Part shown: in pieces, positions 12,401 to 24,500 of the stretch
How the letters are laid out: each line of letters starts with the position of its first letter
Numbering within the stretch: the stretch's first letter is position 1
The notes under the pieces: generated by a model
Seen by the model: the letters and a program-made list of their open reading frames with translations, nothing else
The model's database searches: none
What the model was told of the DNA's origin: nothing
Made by a program: the position numbers and the translations under genes
Source: Branchiostoma lanceolatum
Lineage: Eukaryota; Chordata; Leptocardii; Amphioxiformes; Branchiostomatidae
Direction of reading: 5' to 3'
DNA length: 64,000 nt
Assembly: GCF_035083965.1 (NCBI RefSeq)
Contig: NC_089738.1
Location: 6,307,734 to 6,371,733 of the forward strand

Positions 12401-14721
12401 TTCATATTTGGCTGACATTTAGCCATGTGATATCGTTGGACATAATATCGACTTGTTATGGCTTCAACGTGGACAATCGTAGAATGAATGGTTGAAACGA
12501 TGCCATGAATAAGGCTTATTCTAACCTCCTTTAGCTGTTGAGGTTTCCTGAGGTGGGAGTTTGTTAACCAGCAGCGTCCTTTCGTCAGGTAGAGTCACGT
12601 TGACGTCAGATTCTTGTGCGTCACTTTCCTGCAAACGTCACAGCCTTATAATCATCATGCAATGGCCATCTGATTACTACATTAGGCTTTTTCATAATTC
12701 CAAATCGTCTGCAGCCAACATGATTCACTTGGGTCATCAAAGCACAACGTTCAAAACGATGAATAGGTCGACTGAATCATCCTGAAATCAGTTTAACTAG
12801 CATTACTTAGTTATGCATAGCATAGCAATCATCAGCACGATACTGGATCGACACCACAAATATAACAACTATGTACATGTGGTTATACGCTGTTTGCTCA
12901 TTAGACTTATGGGTCGCATTTTTAAGACGTCATTTAGCTTAAACTTGGAAATTTATGCTTCTGAGATATCTTCTTGCCTTCTGCTTTTTAACGGCCATCA
13001 GTTGGGGTTGGTGGATGATGACGTCATAGATGGTGCCGATCGCGATGAGGAGGAAGAGGACACTACAGATACAACTGTGCAGAGAAAAGTAGCAATAAAC
13101 ATATCTGTCTTTTTAACTAGGAGAACAGAATTAGAAAGAGTTCAATGTCTTCAGTACTTATGCTTAGCTTAGCCAGATAAAAACGGAAAAAAAATCAAAT
13201 ATGCTCACATAGCAGCAATAGTGACATTCTGGATTGGTAGGGATTCCTGTGAGTAGGCTGACGTCACTTGCAATATTCCTTGCTGAACAAAAAAGCGCCA
13301 GAAAATACCTGAAAAAAAGATTGTCATTGTTTAGAATGTGACTAGCTGAGAAGCCATGACAACTACATCCTGATTCAGTCTAACGCATAAGATGCCGTAC
13401 TTGAATCATCTGGGTGATAGGTTAGCCGTCAGAATGAACTAAATGATTGCTGACGATGACAATTCAATGTAAGATGTTTGAAAATGCATTGTACTGCATG
13501 TACTATGTATGCAGTATGAATTGGCATATTTTCCATATATTCTATGCTCTATCGAAGGCTGCTTAAAGTAAGATTAGATGCCTGACTTACTGCCGTCCAG
13601 TCGTTGAATGACGTCATGTTCGGTACAGCTGTTCGGCACACAAACACCAACAGTTAACTTTGTAATACCAGCTATACCACCTCCGCTCTGTAAAGATGCC
13701 ATGAGTTATTAATGAACATCGTTTTAAGCAATATATAAGGAAAGGCATTCACCATTCATTCAACCCCTACAAACTTTGCTGTTCTAATTGCATCTTTATT
13801 TTTATCATTTGCTCAACTACTGTGACTTCTACACACCTGTGTTAGCTGTTCAGACTGTTGTGCCTGGGCCACACGTGTCAGTGTAGCCAGGTAGAACTTC
13901 CCATCGAAGGTGATGTTGAAGCCTTTCCTCGTGATGTTCACGCACTGCGAGTAGCTACCGGCCCAGACGATGTTTCCGTTCAGGATTCCACTTGGGGGTT
14001 TTCCACCTGCGTCCAGCACTGTTAAAACAAGTGATATTCAAAACGACCTCATCCCTTCGCAACATGGTTTCAATAAACATTTTCGACTGATATAATATGA
14101 TTGTTTCCCATTGATTATGCAAATATGGCCATAATTTGCATAAAAATATTAGTTGACGATCATCTCCACTCAAAAAACATATGTTGTGCAAACTATGACA
14201 GTTTTACCTTAAGAAAAAGGCTACTTTAACATTTTCTCTGCAATTGTGAAATAAGATTCTTATTCTATATTAATCTATATTCGTCTATATTCATCGCTAT
14301 TCAATGATGTTTTCTTAACTTCCAAATGCCACAAGTATGAAATTCCTGTCATCTGCCACTGTGTAAGTATCGTATTATCTCATTTATTATGAAATTTAGG
14401 TCTTAATTTACATAATTGATATCTATCAATATTTCTCTCCTTCTCAGTTGCACATGCCACATGTTTGGGAGTCCTATCATGAACTGTTGGCGACTTATAA
14501 ACGTCAAATCGCATCTAATGCTGCATACGTAAATCATCATCTGCATACCAAAAATCATAACAATCCATCAACCCTGCCAGTCTTGAGTTAATTTTGTTCA
14601 AAGTCTGAAACAGAACATGCTCCTTTAGGGGGCCCAAATCTACAACATTTACTTTCTGCCCTAAGAATTTACCACTCAAAAATCACGACAATAGCATGTC
14701 CAGAACATGAGATATCAAAAC

Positions 14722-14774
<53 letters not shown>

Positions 14775-16841
14775 CTCTATTGAAAACATAATCTTCTTGG
14801 AGAAAGTGAAACGCTGATATTTCGGCGGCGCATTTTTTAAGCAATACGATGATACAATCTAAGTCACTGTACCGTTACCCCACACTCAATAACATTAATT
14901 TTCACCTGTACTACAAATTGTAAGATTAAGTTTTAAACATTGGAATTCATTATTTAAACGGAGCGTTGTGCCCATCCATAAATCTCATAATACAAATGAC
15001 TCTATCAGTGTCCTACCATGGCCCGTAACAGCTAGAGACGGAAGGTGAGGATTTGCGCTCATGGAAAACAAGACCTTTATTTAATTGTAATTGCACACAT
15101 TTATCTGTCCATTTATTTGTCGATATGTTTTCGTGTAATCCTTTTTTTTTTTGTCCGATGGCGGCACTAACATAAATTGACTTAGATTAAGTGCGTCACT
15201 ATTTTTGTTTTTATTTGTATGTTTGCTTGATAAGAACAAGATATCTTCTATTCGCGATGATTTTTCAAAAAAGCTGCAAACACAAGACTGATTAACATCT
15301 TATTGAGCACGTTTAGTAACTGTATGTATCAATTGTACGTTTAAGAAAAAGGTCTTTTAGCAGGAATTCGAACCGATGAGATCCGTCTGGGTGCATTTCG
15401 GCGAGCTACGCCTCAATGCAAAAAGGAGATGCTGTCATCGCGACGCTGTGCAAATTATTGTATGTTCAGTCAACAACTTTTGAAGAGGATGGTGATATTT
15501 TTGTGACCCCTGTCGTCTGTCTTATATAAAACCGACGGGGCAAAGATCACACAGTATGTTTGTTCCATTTGCTTGAAGAGTTGTTGTGAAGATCTAACTA
15601 GTGCCACACTTATGTGACCTCCTGACTTAGCTGGCATGACGTATCTGGCATGTCTTCTAGATGAAATCTGATGGATTAATTACAGATAATTGCACATATT
15701 ATCTCAAAGCAATCTCACACGTTACCGTAAAAATTGGTTAATTTCAATCCTACGACACAGTCCCTCAAAATTCGGCCGGAATTCCATGTCTTCTTCGTTT
15801 CATACACTGTTAACCACTTAGTACATACTGTAGCAAATTTTCGCGTCGAATTTAGATAGTCGTGTCAAATATTGGTGTTAGAAGCATTGAACAGGAGGTC
15901 CTGAAGAATGCATTCATTGGGTAGATAAGATTACATGCGGTAATCTGCTCTACCCAATACATTCATTGCTGGAGTGCAAGTAATCTATGTTTTTTTTTAA
16001 ACTGTGTGTGTAGCTAGCTTGGCGTGTTCCATGGAAATTCGAACATTTCCAACATTAAGATAAACTGGCAACTTGTTTACAAAACATCAAATCAAACCCA
16101 AAAAGGACCAAACAAACTGGTGGCGGACTCAAGTTATGTAACAATATAGCCTCGCTGCCACATCTATGACATGAAAAATGAAATATTTAACGAAACAATC
16201 AAGACATCAGGATAATCACAAATACGCATTTCAAGCGTAAAACTTAGGCCCCAACTCTCAAACAAAAGGAAAAGATGAACACATACAACGAAAAATGTTT
16301 AGTTGCCATAATGTAGTTTTGTGTGATTAACATAATTTCATTATTTGCACGAGAAGAGGAAATTAAACTACCACGTGGAATCAAAACTTGTACTCTAGCG
16401 TTGTCAGACAGGATATTCAAATTATCAGCGTGTCCAGGACTTATTAGTCTGAACTACATTTCATACACCCAAACCTTAGAGGAGCAGATATTCACTTGAC
16501 GAGTCAGAAGTAGTCGATAAATGTGGAGTTCACTTACTTTGCAGGGCGTACATCTTTCCTTGAGACAGATCTGTTTCGTACTGAGCAACATCCTTCTGAC
16601 ACTGTTGGCTGATGTTTCCGGTGGGCTGGGCGGGAATGGTGATATCTGTCCAGTTCACGGTGCTAAAATCGTGGATCGTGTCGGCAAGTTTCTGCTGAAA
16701 AAGTCCTTTCGACCTGAATAAGGTCAACAGCTGCAGGTTGAACTGGGCTGTAGCCTCGGGAACACCTTGGTTCCATACTGCCTGTGACCCAGCGAGGACA
16801 ACTACAGCCGAACAAAGGGAAATGTACAGCAACAGCCTCAT
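6448..16841 (-). CDS. NRF-6-like acyltransferase-3 membrane protein, tandem copy 1 (16 exons)
   Basis: Exons, 5' to 3' on the minus strand: 16841-16538, 14018-13837, 13687-13591, 13308-13209, 13074-12978, 12628-12526, 12330-12163, 10653-10560, 10428-10327, 9986-9818, 9654-9575, 9272-9171, 8333-8219, 7579-7381, 6983-6841, 6558-6448. They join in frame into 721 residues. The start was chosen because it opens a signal peptide (MRLLLYISLCSAVVVLAGSQ). Residues about 25-200 are the NRF domain with spaced cysteines (QQCQKD, SQCVNI, GVCVPNSC). A membrane helix follows at about 229-247. The acyltransferase-3 domain runs from about 295 to the end, with GIRFISLTWVILGHTY (candidate catalytic His341) and VDSFFFLSG (375-383, spanning exons 8/9). 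The family is known from C. elegans nrf-6/ndg-4, which act in lipid or yolk handling; the substrate here is unknown. Oddities: intron 5 has a GC donor, and exon 12 is partly duplicated beside it. Family call is firm; exon ends come from GT-AG and phase logic only. Confidence 0.88.
8090..8185 (+). repeat. Retroelement 3'-tail-like segment, intron 13 of copy 1
   Basis: AAGCCCAAACGGACTTGGCG..., then AATAAAGCTTCCTTCATCCA and ATT/ATC-rich short repeats, which reads like the 3' end of a LINE or SINE on the plus strand. The same segment lies in the other copies at about 20.14, 33.51 and 45.42 kb. No coding part seen. Confidence 0.35.
8962..9098. repeat. 137-bp tandem duplication, unit 1 (holds 3' two thirds of exon 12, copy 1)
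   Basis: Directly repeated at 9099-9235. Unit 1 carries the 3' part of exon 12 (9034-9098) with a good GT donor like that of copies 2 and 4. Its upstream edge has no acceptor, so it is probably not an exon of its own. Confidence 0.85.
9099..9235. repeat. 137-bp tandem duplication, unit 2 (part of working exon 12, copy 1)
   Basis: Second unit, continuous with the rest of exon 12. It differs from unit 1 at several bases, including the exon end (Ile-Gly in place of Asp-Gly). The sister genes have a single unit. Confidence 0.85.
9657..9679. repeat. Short GA tract at intron 10 acceptor, copy 1
   Basis: GA-rich run broken by one AAA. On the transcribed strand it is the pyrimidine tract right before the exon 11 acceptor. 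Confidence 0.8.
10719..11561. mobile_element. Non-autonomous TTAA element, family A, in intron 7 of copy 1
   Basis: 843 bp between TTAA direct repeats (10715-10718, 11562-11565). The ends are inverted repeats, CCCTATTCAGAC and GTCTGAATAGGG. TTAA target duplication is the mark of the piggyBac superfamily. There is no transposase frame. The inside has TGACGTCA sites and CGCCATCTT-type motifs. The same element sits at the same place in copies 2 and 4 and, deleted, in copy 3, so it predates the duplications. Confidence 0.8.
11821..11901 (-). pseudogene. Relic duplicate of exon 8 in intron 7 (copy 1)
   Basis: On the minus strand this reads VPTFTVKATYNGYVSVDP, clearly matching exon 8 (RPTFTIQAINNASVSVDS) about 1.2 kb away. 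The DNA match covers about 80 bp, starting with the same AACTTGCT. The 3' part that should encode FFFLS plus the splice donor is replaced by unrelated sequence, so it cannot stand in for exon 8. It could be a dead exon or, less likely, an alternative terminal exon, since the frame stays open for about 15 more codons. Confidence 0.7.
14668..14722 (-). repeat. Inverted fragment of the dispersed repeat, intron 1 of copy 1
   Basis: Reverse complement of the GATATCTCGTGTTCTGGACA..GCTATGG segment of the spacer repeat. Followed by a copy-specific (AC)n run. Confidence 0.6.
14725..14770. repeat. (AC)n microsatellite, intron 1 of copy 1
   Basis: About 23 AC units; the other three copies have only CCAAACTC here, so it expanded in copy 1 alone. 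Confidence 0.9.
15350..15430 (-). ncRNA. tRNA-like relic with pol III B box, intron 1 of copy 1
   Basis: On the minus strand GGCGTAGCTCGCCGAAATGC resembles an A-box/D-arm and GGTTCGAATTCCTGC a B-box/T-arm, at tRNA-like spacing. Acceptor ends do not pair well, so it is not a working tRNA. Probably a tRNA-derived repeat. Confidence 0.35.
15913..15973. repeat. Hairpin segment shared only by copies 1 and 4, intron 1
   Basis: ATTGGGTAGATAAGATTACA and its near-inverse ending TCTGCTCTACCCAAT pair around GCGG. Copy 4 has it at about 53225-53270; copies 2 and 3 have a different sequence (GCGCCA.AGCCGTTGA) at the same place. Confidence 0.55.
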
Positions 16842-16901
16842 GTTTCTGTTCGTATAAGCAGAGTACCCGAGAACAGCACTTCTTCACCACGTCTAGAAGC
16901 T

Positions 16902-16973
16902 ATGCAAATGAGATTTGGGGCTGAAGCAATTTGATACCCGTCGGAAGGTAGGGCCAATGACGTAGTTACGTAA
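16902..16973 (-). promoter_or_regulatory. Conserved upstream block of NRF copy 1 (octamer, CCAAT, TTACGTAA)
   Basis: From 61 bp upstream of the start codon. Read on the plus strand it has ATGCAAAT (octamer, 16902-16909), a CCAAT box overlapping TGACGT (16954-16963), and the palindrome TTACGTAA (16966-16973), which matches the PAR-bZIP/NFIL3 consensus. The set recurs in the same order and spacing upstream of all four copies. Promoter function is inferred. Confidence 0.45.
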
Positions 16974-17340
16974 ACAGATAATATACCCTGAATACACTTT
17001 GAAGATAGTGAGTTGGGAGCAGTTGTTTACGGAGGTGGAGAGAGGCACTTTGTGACACGTTGTTTTTTTCTGCAATTTCCGCCACAAAAGGTTTTCATGC
17101 AGCGAATCCGCATTGGAACCATTTAAGAAATTAACCATTGCACCAGTGAAAACAACGTATAAGTTTTGCCCAGTTCTTTTTTTTATTAAATATAAACCCA
17201 ATGCGATAATCTGATCTACCCAACTGCTGACTTGTCAGCTTCAGTTGCAAACGGGGCAAAGTCTGACCAAGCCGACAGTATGTGTGCCCACCTGTGCTTT
17301 GTGCCCATTTCAGCAGTTGGAGATGGGTGACTCAGTGTTG

Positions 17341-17790
17341 AAATGACCTAATTATCTTCCTCCGAGGAAAACAGACCTTTGGTAGACCAATGTTTTTACA
17401 GGTTTTGCGATTGTAAAAAACCTGTATTGATTTTGCTCCCGTCCCTGGATGCCGCCATATTGACTTGTCGTCAAGATGATTATTATGTTTTGGGTAGCGT
17501 TTGTGTGTGTGTATGTGTATATGCAATTGAATAGCATATAACACGAAAAGGCCAAGATGGATTTCTTAATATTTGGTATGTGTGTAGGTCTTGATGAGAC
17601 TTGGAAATGATTAGATTTTTTGGTTTGCGGTTAGCGGCTTTTTACGGTGCTGCAGTAGAACCTGTTTTGATATCTCGTGTTCTGGACATGCTATGGTTCT
17701 GTTTTTTTAGTAGTTGATAGCACTTTTGGTTGCGGGTGTTTATATTACTTATTATCCTTTGTGCTGCCTGGAAGAAATAAAACAAAGTCA
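17341..17790 (+). repeat. Dispersed repeat in spacer between copies 1 and 2
   Basis: Contains TTTGTGTGTGTGTATGTGTA, TTGATGAGACTTGGAAATGA, GCGGCTT..TACGGT.CTGCAG and GATATCTCGTGTTCTGGACA. The same family recurs at 30.70, 42.60 and 63.73 kb, and as short inverted pieces inside intron 1 of every copy. It starts with a small hairpin (CAGGTTTTGCGAT...AAAAACCTG). Confidence 0.6.
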
Positions 17791-18030
17791 CCCGAGCGTC
17801 TTGATGGTATACGTGGATGGAATAAGAACTTAATTTGAATAATTATAATTAGAAACTGCTGCAATACTTTGTATAAAATGAAAGGAAGTTGATTTTTGTG
17901 TTATCTGTAACCAAGGGAATTATTTATATGTATACATCGAATCTTAGCGTATGTAAATGAACACCTTGTAATTTGTATAGCTATCAAGGTAATGAGTAGA
18001 TGTTTGAACACGTTTGCGTTTTGTAACGAG

Positions 18031-18036
18031 TTTATT
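18031..18036 (-). promoter_or_regulatory. Candidate poly(A) signal, NRF copy 2
   Basis: AATAAA on the minus strand about 490 nt past the stop, in the same aligned context as in the other copies. Confidence 0.35.
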
Positions 18037-18522
18037 CAGCTGATCAGTAATAGTAAAAGGCCGAGAGCCCACTTCAACTAAATTGATTAGAGATATGGCT
18101 TAATTTTAGGACATTCATACTTGTTATTTATTTTGTTTCAGAAGATAGGAATGCTACAATATATATGCAAGTTTGGGACTAATTTGCATGATAATCTGAC
18201 ACTGCTACAGCTAATGGTAAACTTCTATATAACAACCTGGTAAATGATACGGTTTTATGTTATATGCTAACATGCTGTCACATACCTAGGGGTTGTTTGT
18301 CATACATTTATTTGTGTTTTTGCCTTTTGTCGTTACAAATCAGTGTGTTTCACCAAGTAAAAACGTTCTAGATTCTATTCACTGTCACAATCTAGGGGGC
18401 AGTCGCTAATGTCAAATCAATGTAAAGTATACCTACAGCCAACATATATACTAAAGGCGATTATGAATAGGTTGCCTGTCCTTTGTACTGAAAAGGCCAC
18501 TTTTGTTCAGTATTCTTAAGTC

Positions 18523-21500
18523 TTATTTGTTGAAGACGACTTTCTCCAGTCCCATCAATGGTGCTTCCACTGCCACAGACACCAGGAAGGCCAAACCGTA
18601 GGATAGGGTCACGTTCCCCAAGAAGAAATAAATCTGAAAGAAAGTTAAACGGATGTTGAAAACTGATTATATTGAGACAAGAGACTAAACTTTGCCCGTG
18701 GACATGGTTTGTGGTTTCCAAGTTGTTGTTTTTTTGGATAGACCAGTTTTAGTGAAAAAAGAACCTATATACTTGTCTATTTCTGTCAATCAATTTAGTA
18801 TCTTACTTCCAACTCATTATCTTTGGCATTTTCTGTTCAGAGTAGCGCAAACGCCTGTACTTATTAGCAACTTATTGTCATTTTAAAGAATTCTAGAATT
18901 GTACATTAACGTACCATAGTGAAAGTGGAGTAGTGGATGGGCACCTCCCTGGTAAGGTATACTGCGTTTAACACCAACATATGTATCAGATAGGCACAGT
19001 AGGTCAGTCGGCTCAGGGGCACCCAGGCGTCCCAAGAGAGGATGGTGTCTACCACCCCTGTAATAAACAAAGTACACCATAACACGATCAATGGGAAATA
19101 GTGATCCAATCCAACAATGTACACTTGTCGTTCCCAATACAATAGTTGTCATATTGTACCTTCATAGATTGCGCTTTCTGAATAATAAACTTAGGAACAT
19201 AATTTCTATTTATTTACATGAAATAGCAATGACAATACTACTTGACAGGGAATAAGGGACAAAAGTCAACTTGAAAGAACTGCCATAACGAAAACAGCGT
19301 TTGTGTTAGAGGTGGAATCATTCAAAGGTCCGTATGTTGTACTGATATATAGTGATCAAAGTTTTAATTTCAGAAAGTACATATCATTGTGTTCTGTGGT
19401 TAACAACAATTGTGGTCCATGACTAATGCTAGGAATTCGAAGTATTTCTGTACCTCCATATCCATGATGACATGCGACAACCACCCAGCCAAGCGCTATG
19501 GCCCACACGGTACGATGGACAGTCAGGTACAGCACGTTCTCGGATTCCGTTTGGAGAGTGGTCCCGTTGTACTGGCCGAATGTTGAATACAACACAGCCA
19601 GGGCAGAGGCAGCGGCCACAAGCCAACCAACCGGCATTAGCAGGCTCACAGTCTGGGGCAGATAGGTGTGAAATTGGTCGTTATGAACAGAAAAAAATAC
19701 AATTATTGGTGCCCCTGTGTTTTTTTTTAGAAGATTTTTAGCAGAGGGTAGAAAACTCTTATAGTCATCATTTCAGTGGCTACTATTGAATGACGTCAAC
19801 AAGGACATTTGGACTTTGTACTCATATCATACACCAGGCAAGGGCCATCATCTATATTACATTATTTGTTACCACTGTAGCTGTTCCTGCTCTTTTGTTC
19901 CTCTCGCCCATTGGCCGTATTTATCATATGAAATATCTGTCCAATAACGATGGATTACTGTGTAGTCTTATCTATGATTTGATATCCTTGTTCAATGCAT
20001 GTTCATTCTGTAAGCCTTGATTGTATTGTAATTTTGTTTGCATATTTCAATCTTGTATTTAGTATTTGTTGATTGTATCAATTCTTACCTATATACTCTT
20101 GCTATGTGTATGAATTGATATGTATCAATTTTGGTGCCTTTCAAGCCCAAACGGACTGGGCGCGTGAAGCGCAAGGCACGTGAATAAAGCTTCCTTCATC
20201 CATTAATCAATTCATTCTATATTTTTTAAGAAATGTACAAGCATATGCCAGACTTACCGGGCTCTTTGTCTGTTTCCCTTTTTTCTTCACCAGCAGCCAG
20301 CCAACAGTAACTCCTACCAGGTACGGTCCAATACGACAGTACGGCTTGCCATAGTAATGACCGCCCCTTAAGCTTGAAAAGAAATACAATGCCGATGCTA
20401 ACAAGGTATTTTGTGATATCTTCGACACCATTGTAAAAAATCAATACGAAAGATTCACATTACAGCGTGTCATTCGCTAAATGACATCATAAAACATTGA
20501 AACATGCTGTTATTGGGAACTCGAAAAAATAGCCGAAGCTAAACTTTCAGGCTTTTATCAGCACAGATTACACATCACAAGATTTACAAACGTAATACTG
20601 TAAAATATATTAATATACTGTGCGTTTATATGCCACACTGACCTGACTACATGTAAGGCATCCGCGTGCGCATCAACTTTTGTCAGTTTACAATGAAAAA
20701 GTTTGCAACTATACAGTAAACATTGTGTTGAGCACGCCAAATGTTTTAGCGAAAGTCATTTTCCACGTGTGATTTGCAAGCTGCAAATGCATTTCGAACC
20801 CCTAGCTTTCAATGTTAGAGAAGCAAACATGACAAAACGAAAAAGAATAACGTATTGTTTGCTACACCATGCTCTGTCATTTGTTTAACCTTCCTGACTA
20901 CTAATGAAAGCAACTTTTTGTCCACCTTCTGGTTATTCGCACGCTGCCATCAGATTTGTGGTGCCCAGAGGATGCCATCCAGGTAATCAAATCATAATAG
21001 ACTTGCTGAGTGTAAAGGCGTTGGCTGTCATTAAAGCAACACTAGTTACGATACTCCTTACCCGTCTGGCGCTTTCAAATCATAGTGCCAAGAGATGACT
21101 GCAGTGGTGATGAAGCTTGCCAACAGGAGAGCCAGCTTCACAACAATCCCCAATATCTGCCACCTGTGAGGAAGTAGATGTATAACGAGGAAAGCTTAGC
21201 CGCGTGCCTCATATATTTTTCTGATGGAATAAATGACTTATCTTACTTAAGATGGAATAAATTTGATACAGAATGATATAATTAGCATTTTAGGTCATGC
21301 TTACTGGTTCACAGGTAAAGAACGATAAAGTTGCAGCAAGTCGATTCATGATAATGAGTAGAGAGTAACAGCATGTTTTTGGAATGGTCGCTAGACTATG
21401 GTTTTAAGGATGAGAACAGTTTGGGTTTACAATTTTGCAATGCGGTAAAAACAAATCCGACACACCTGTATAATATGTAGATGAGAGGAACTCCGATAAC

Positions 21501-24500
21501 GAAGAACTGCATATCATTGGCCAAGTACCAGGTCCAGCCCATACACTAGAGAGAGAGAAAGAGAGAGACCAATTAAAATGACGACACTTTAAACAAACAA
21601 AAACATATCAAATGATATGGTGTTTTATCATTGGTCCAGGAGCCACTGATTTTTCTAACCCTTGTATTGTACATCACATTCATTAAAGCTAAACGAAAAT
21701 CTGCCTACCATCCTATTATCGTTGACCACGTTGTTGATATACAGTAGGTTTGTCCACCAGTTGTCCCCACAGTTTGGATCTATTCCGTTAGGAGCTGGAG
21801 GCCAGAATGGACCAGAGAACATGTAGGGAAATACCCACATCCACAGCATCAGGACGAATATGTACGTAGGTGTTAACCTGATCACGAGGAAAGCAGAATG
21901 AAAGCAATTATTCATGTGCGCTAGGATATCGATGTTTTCTTGCATGTTTTTTTTTTCATTCGATGGATACTGACGATACGGTTCAGCTCCTGTCCCCTTT
22001 GATGTAGCATAGTTAGTAGAATCCTACTGGCCTTGACTGAACAGAAAATAAAAGCAGTTAACGTTACTACCAAGATACTTTGGTTTAAAGCAGAAAACGT
22101 CGAAACTGTCTGGAATTAAAAGTTATTCAGTGCGTTGGTTTGAAGATATGGTTTTCGGGTATTTTCTTTTTAATAGGGTGTTCTGGTCTATATCTGATGA
22201 TACATGTTCCAAAATCGCCTTTGGAATATCCTCACCTCCAATATCTGTGGAAATACACCATCCCGTATGGGACTGATTTCCCCTTCTCTTTGGTCCTCTG
22301 TATCTGCTGGATTAGAAGGTATGACATCAGGAGTCCACTGGAAGGAAAGATGTAAAAATGTGATGGGATCTTGCCTAATGTCATATGGCAAAGTACACAA
22401 GGATTTCGATCAAAACATTTTTTTACAAATGGGGGTCCATCAGATTGAGTAGAACTGTTACCTTACCTGAGGAAGAAGAAGGAATCCACCGAAACGGTGG
22501 CATTATTGATGGCTTGATATGTAAATGTTGGCACGGTCTCCAAGGCTTGCAACAAGTTGTCTGAAAGAGCACATTATCATACATTCTAAATACATGTAAG
22601 TCACGTGAGGTTGTGTGGTATTTAACCCTATTCAGACCGAGCTTTTTTGGTGAGCCTGGGACGGAGGGGGGGGGGGCTTTTGAGGCTATCCTCTTCGGAC
22701 CACTTCGGTGTATGATGAAAATAAAACTGATAATGACGTAATATGACTTAATTAGGCCGTCATCAACGTTACTTTATTGAAACCGAAACCGTATAAATAG
22801 GGTACTCCAATAAAACTGTAAGGTATGCAACAAATTCTTAACGGTAATGGTGACTAACAGAATAGTACTGTCTGCAAAGACTTGCGTTGTCAATAGCAAC
22901 AGAAATGACGTATAATGACGTCATAATGTGACGTCATCTATATTTTAGCTATCCACCATCTTGGGTCCGCCATCTTGAATTTTCGAAAAACTTTTTCAGC
23001 AAATTACCCCAAAACACAATGAAACATAATGAAACTAGACTAAAAAACTCTTATCAAAATTTCTTCGTATGATAAAGATATCAGGTAGTGACTATTTTGA
23101 AGGGAAAATTTACTGTTTATACCTAAGATATTGATTTGGTCCGCCATCTTTGATTCTAACCTATGACGTCATCATAATAATAACAAATCATGGAAATTAC
23201 ATGAAATTACATAAGATGTAGTTAATGTAAGAAAATATGTGTGGTTTACCAAGGAATTTGAAAAGTACACTGTTGAAAATAAGTAAAAAATACGCCTGTC
23301 AGAAACCCGTTGCCATGGCAACACGAAAAATCATAAACTCATATAATTAATTTCAAATTGTTACCAGCTAGATTCTAGAAAAGGTCACCAAGTTTGGAGG
23401 CTGTAGTATAAGCTATTCAGGACATCAACGTTGGCGGGGCCTCAATGAGCCCCCCCTTGTCTGAATAGGGTTAAACAAACTTTAAACATAACAGATTTCT
23501 TATGATTTCATAGAGAATCATCATCCAAGCAATTACTGACATTATCATTATGTGTTAACGAACAAACATCACGTGGTAAAAAAGCAATGTCTACCAACAA
23601 CCAGAGGATGTTTACCTTCCAGCGTTCACTACGGATGGCAAATCGCACTTAATTTTACTTAAAAACTTGGACTACTTTTCCTCGTAATCAAAGTTGTCAG
23701 CTAATAAAAGGAAATTTTCATTAACGATTAGAGGGTCCACGGAGACGTAGCCATTGTAGGTGGCTTTAACTGTAAATGTTGGCACATGCTGTGCTGTGGG
23801 AATCGGAGCAAGTTATTTTAAAAATCATTCTATGATGAATGTCAGGTAGATCGTTTGTACATGTGTGGTGATTTAAACATCACATCACATATTTACATCG
23901 GCATGTGGTTAATTAAGAATCAACTTTGACCAGATGGGTTGAACGTTCCACCTGTGCACTAATGTACAAAGGACCAACGGAACAATGGGTGTGTTACCAG
24001 CGAATGGGCTATTTTGCGCGACAACGGGCCTGTAAAACTTTTGATTAAATACGAACAGACAACATACCGAAGTGCGATTCAGCAAAAGCATAAGTATGTC
24101 CCAGGATGACCCAGGTCAAACTGATGAAGCGGATGCCGTGCAGACACTTGATGCTGCCGGGCGCCTGTTTGGTGCTGAGGAGCTTCCCGATGTTGGTGTG
24201 GAGGGAGAAGCACAGGAGGATACGGCCGGTGATGCCTATGGAAGACCGAACAGTCCAACACACTACAAAACCCCACAACTGATACCACATGTTGAATCAT
24301 GATTCTTCATATTTGTTTGACATTTAGCCATGTGATATCGTTGGACATAATATCGACTTGTTATGGCTTCAACGTGGACAATCGTAGAATGAATGGTTGA
24401 AACGATGCCATGAATAAGGCTTATTCTTACCTCCTTTAGCTGTTGAGGTTTCCTGAGGTGGGAGTTTGTTAACCAGCAGCGTCCTTTCATCAGGTAGAGT

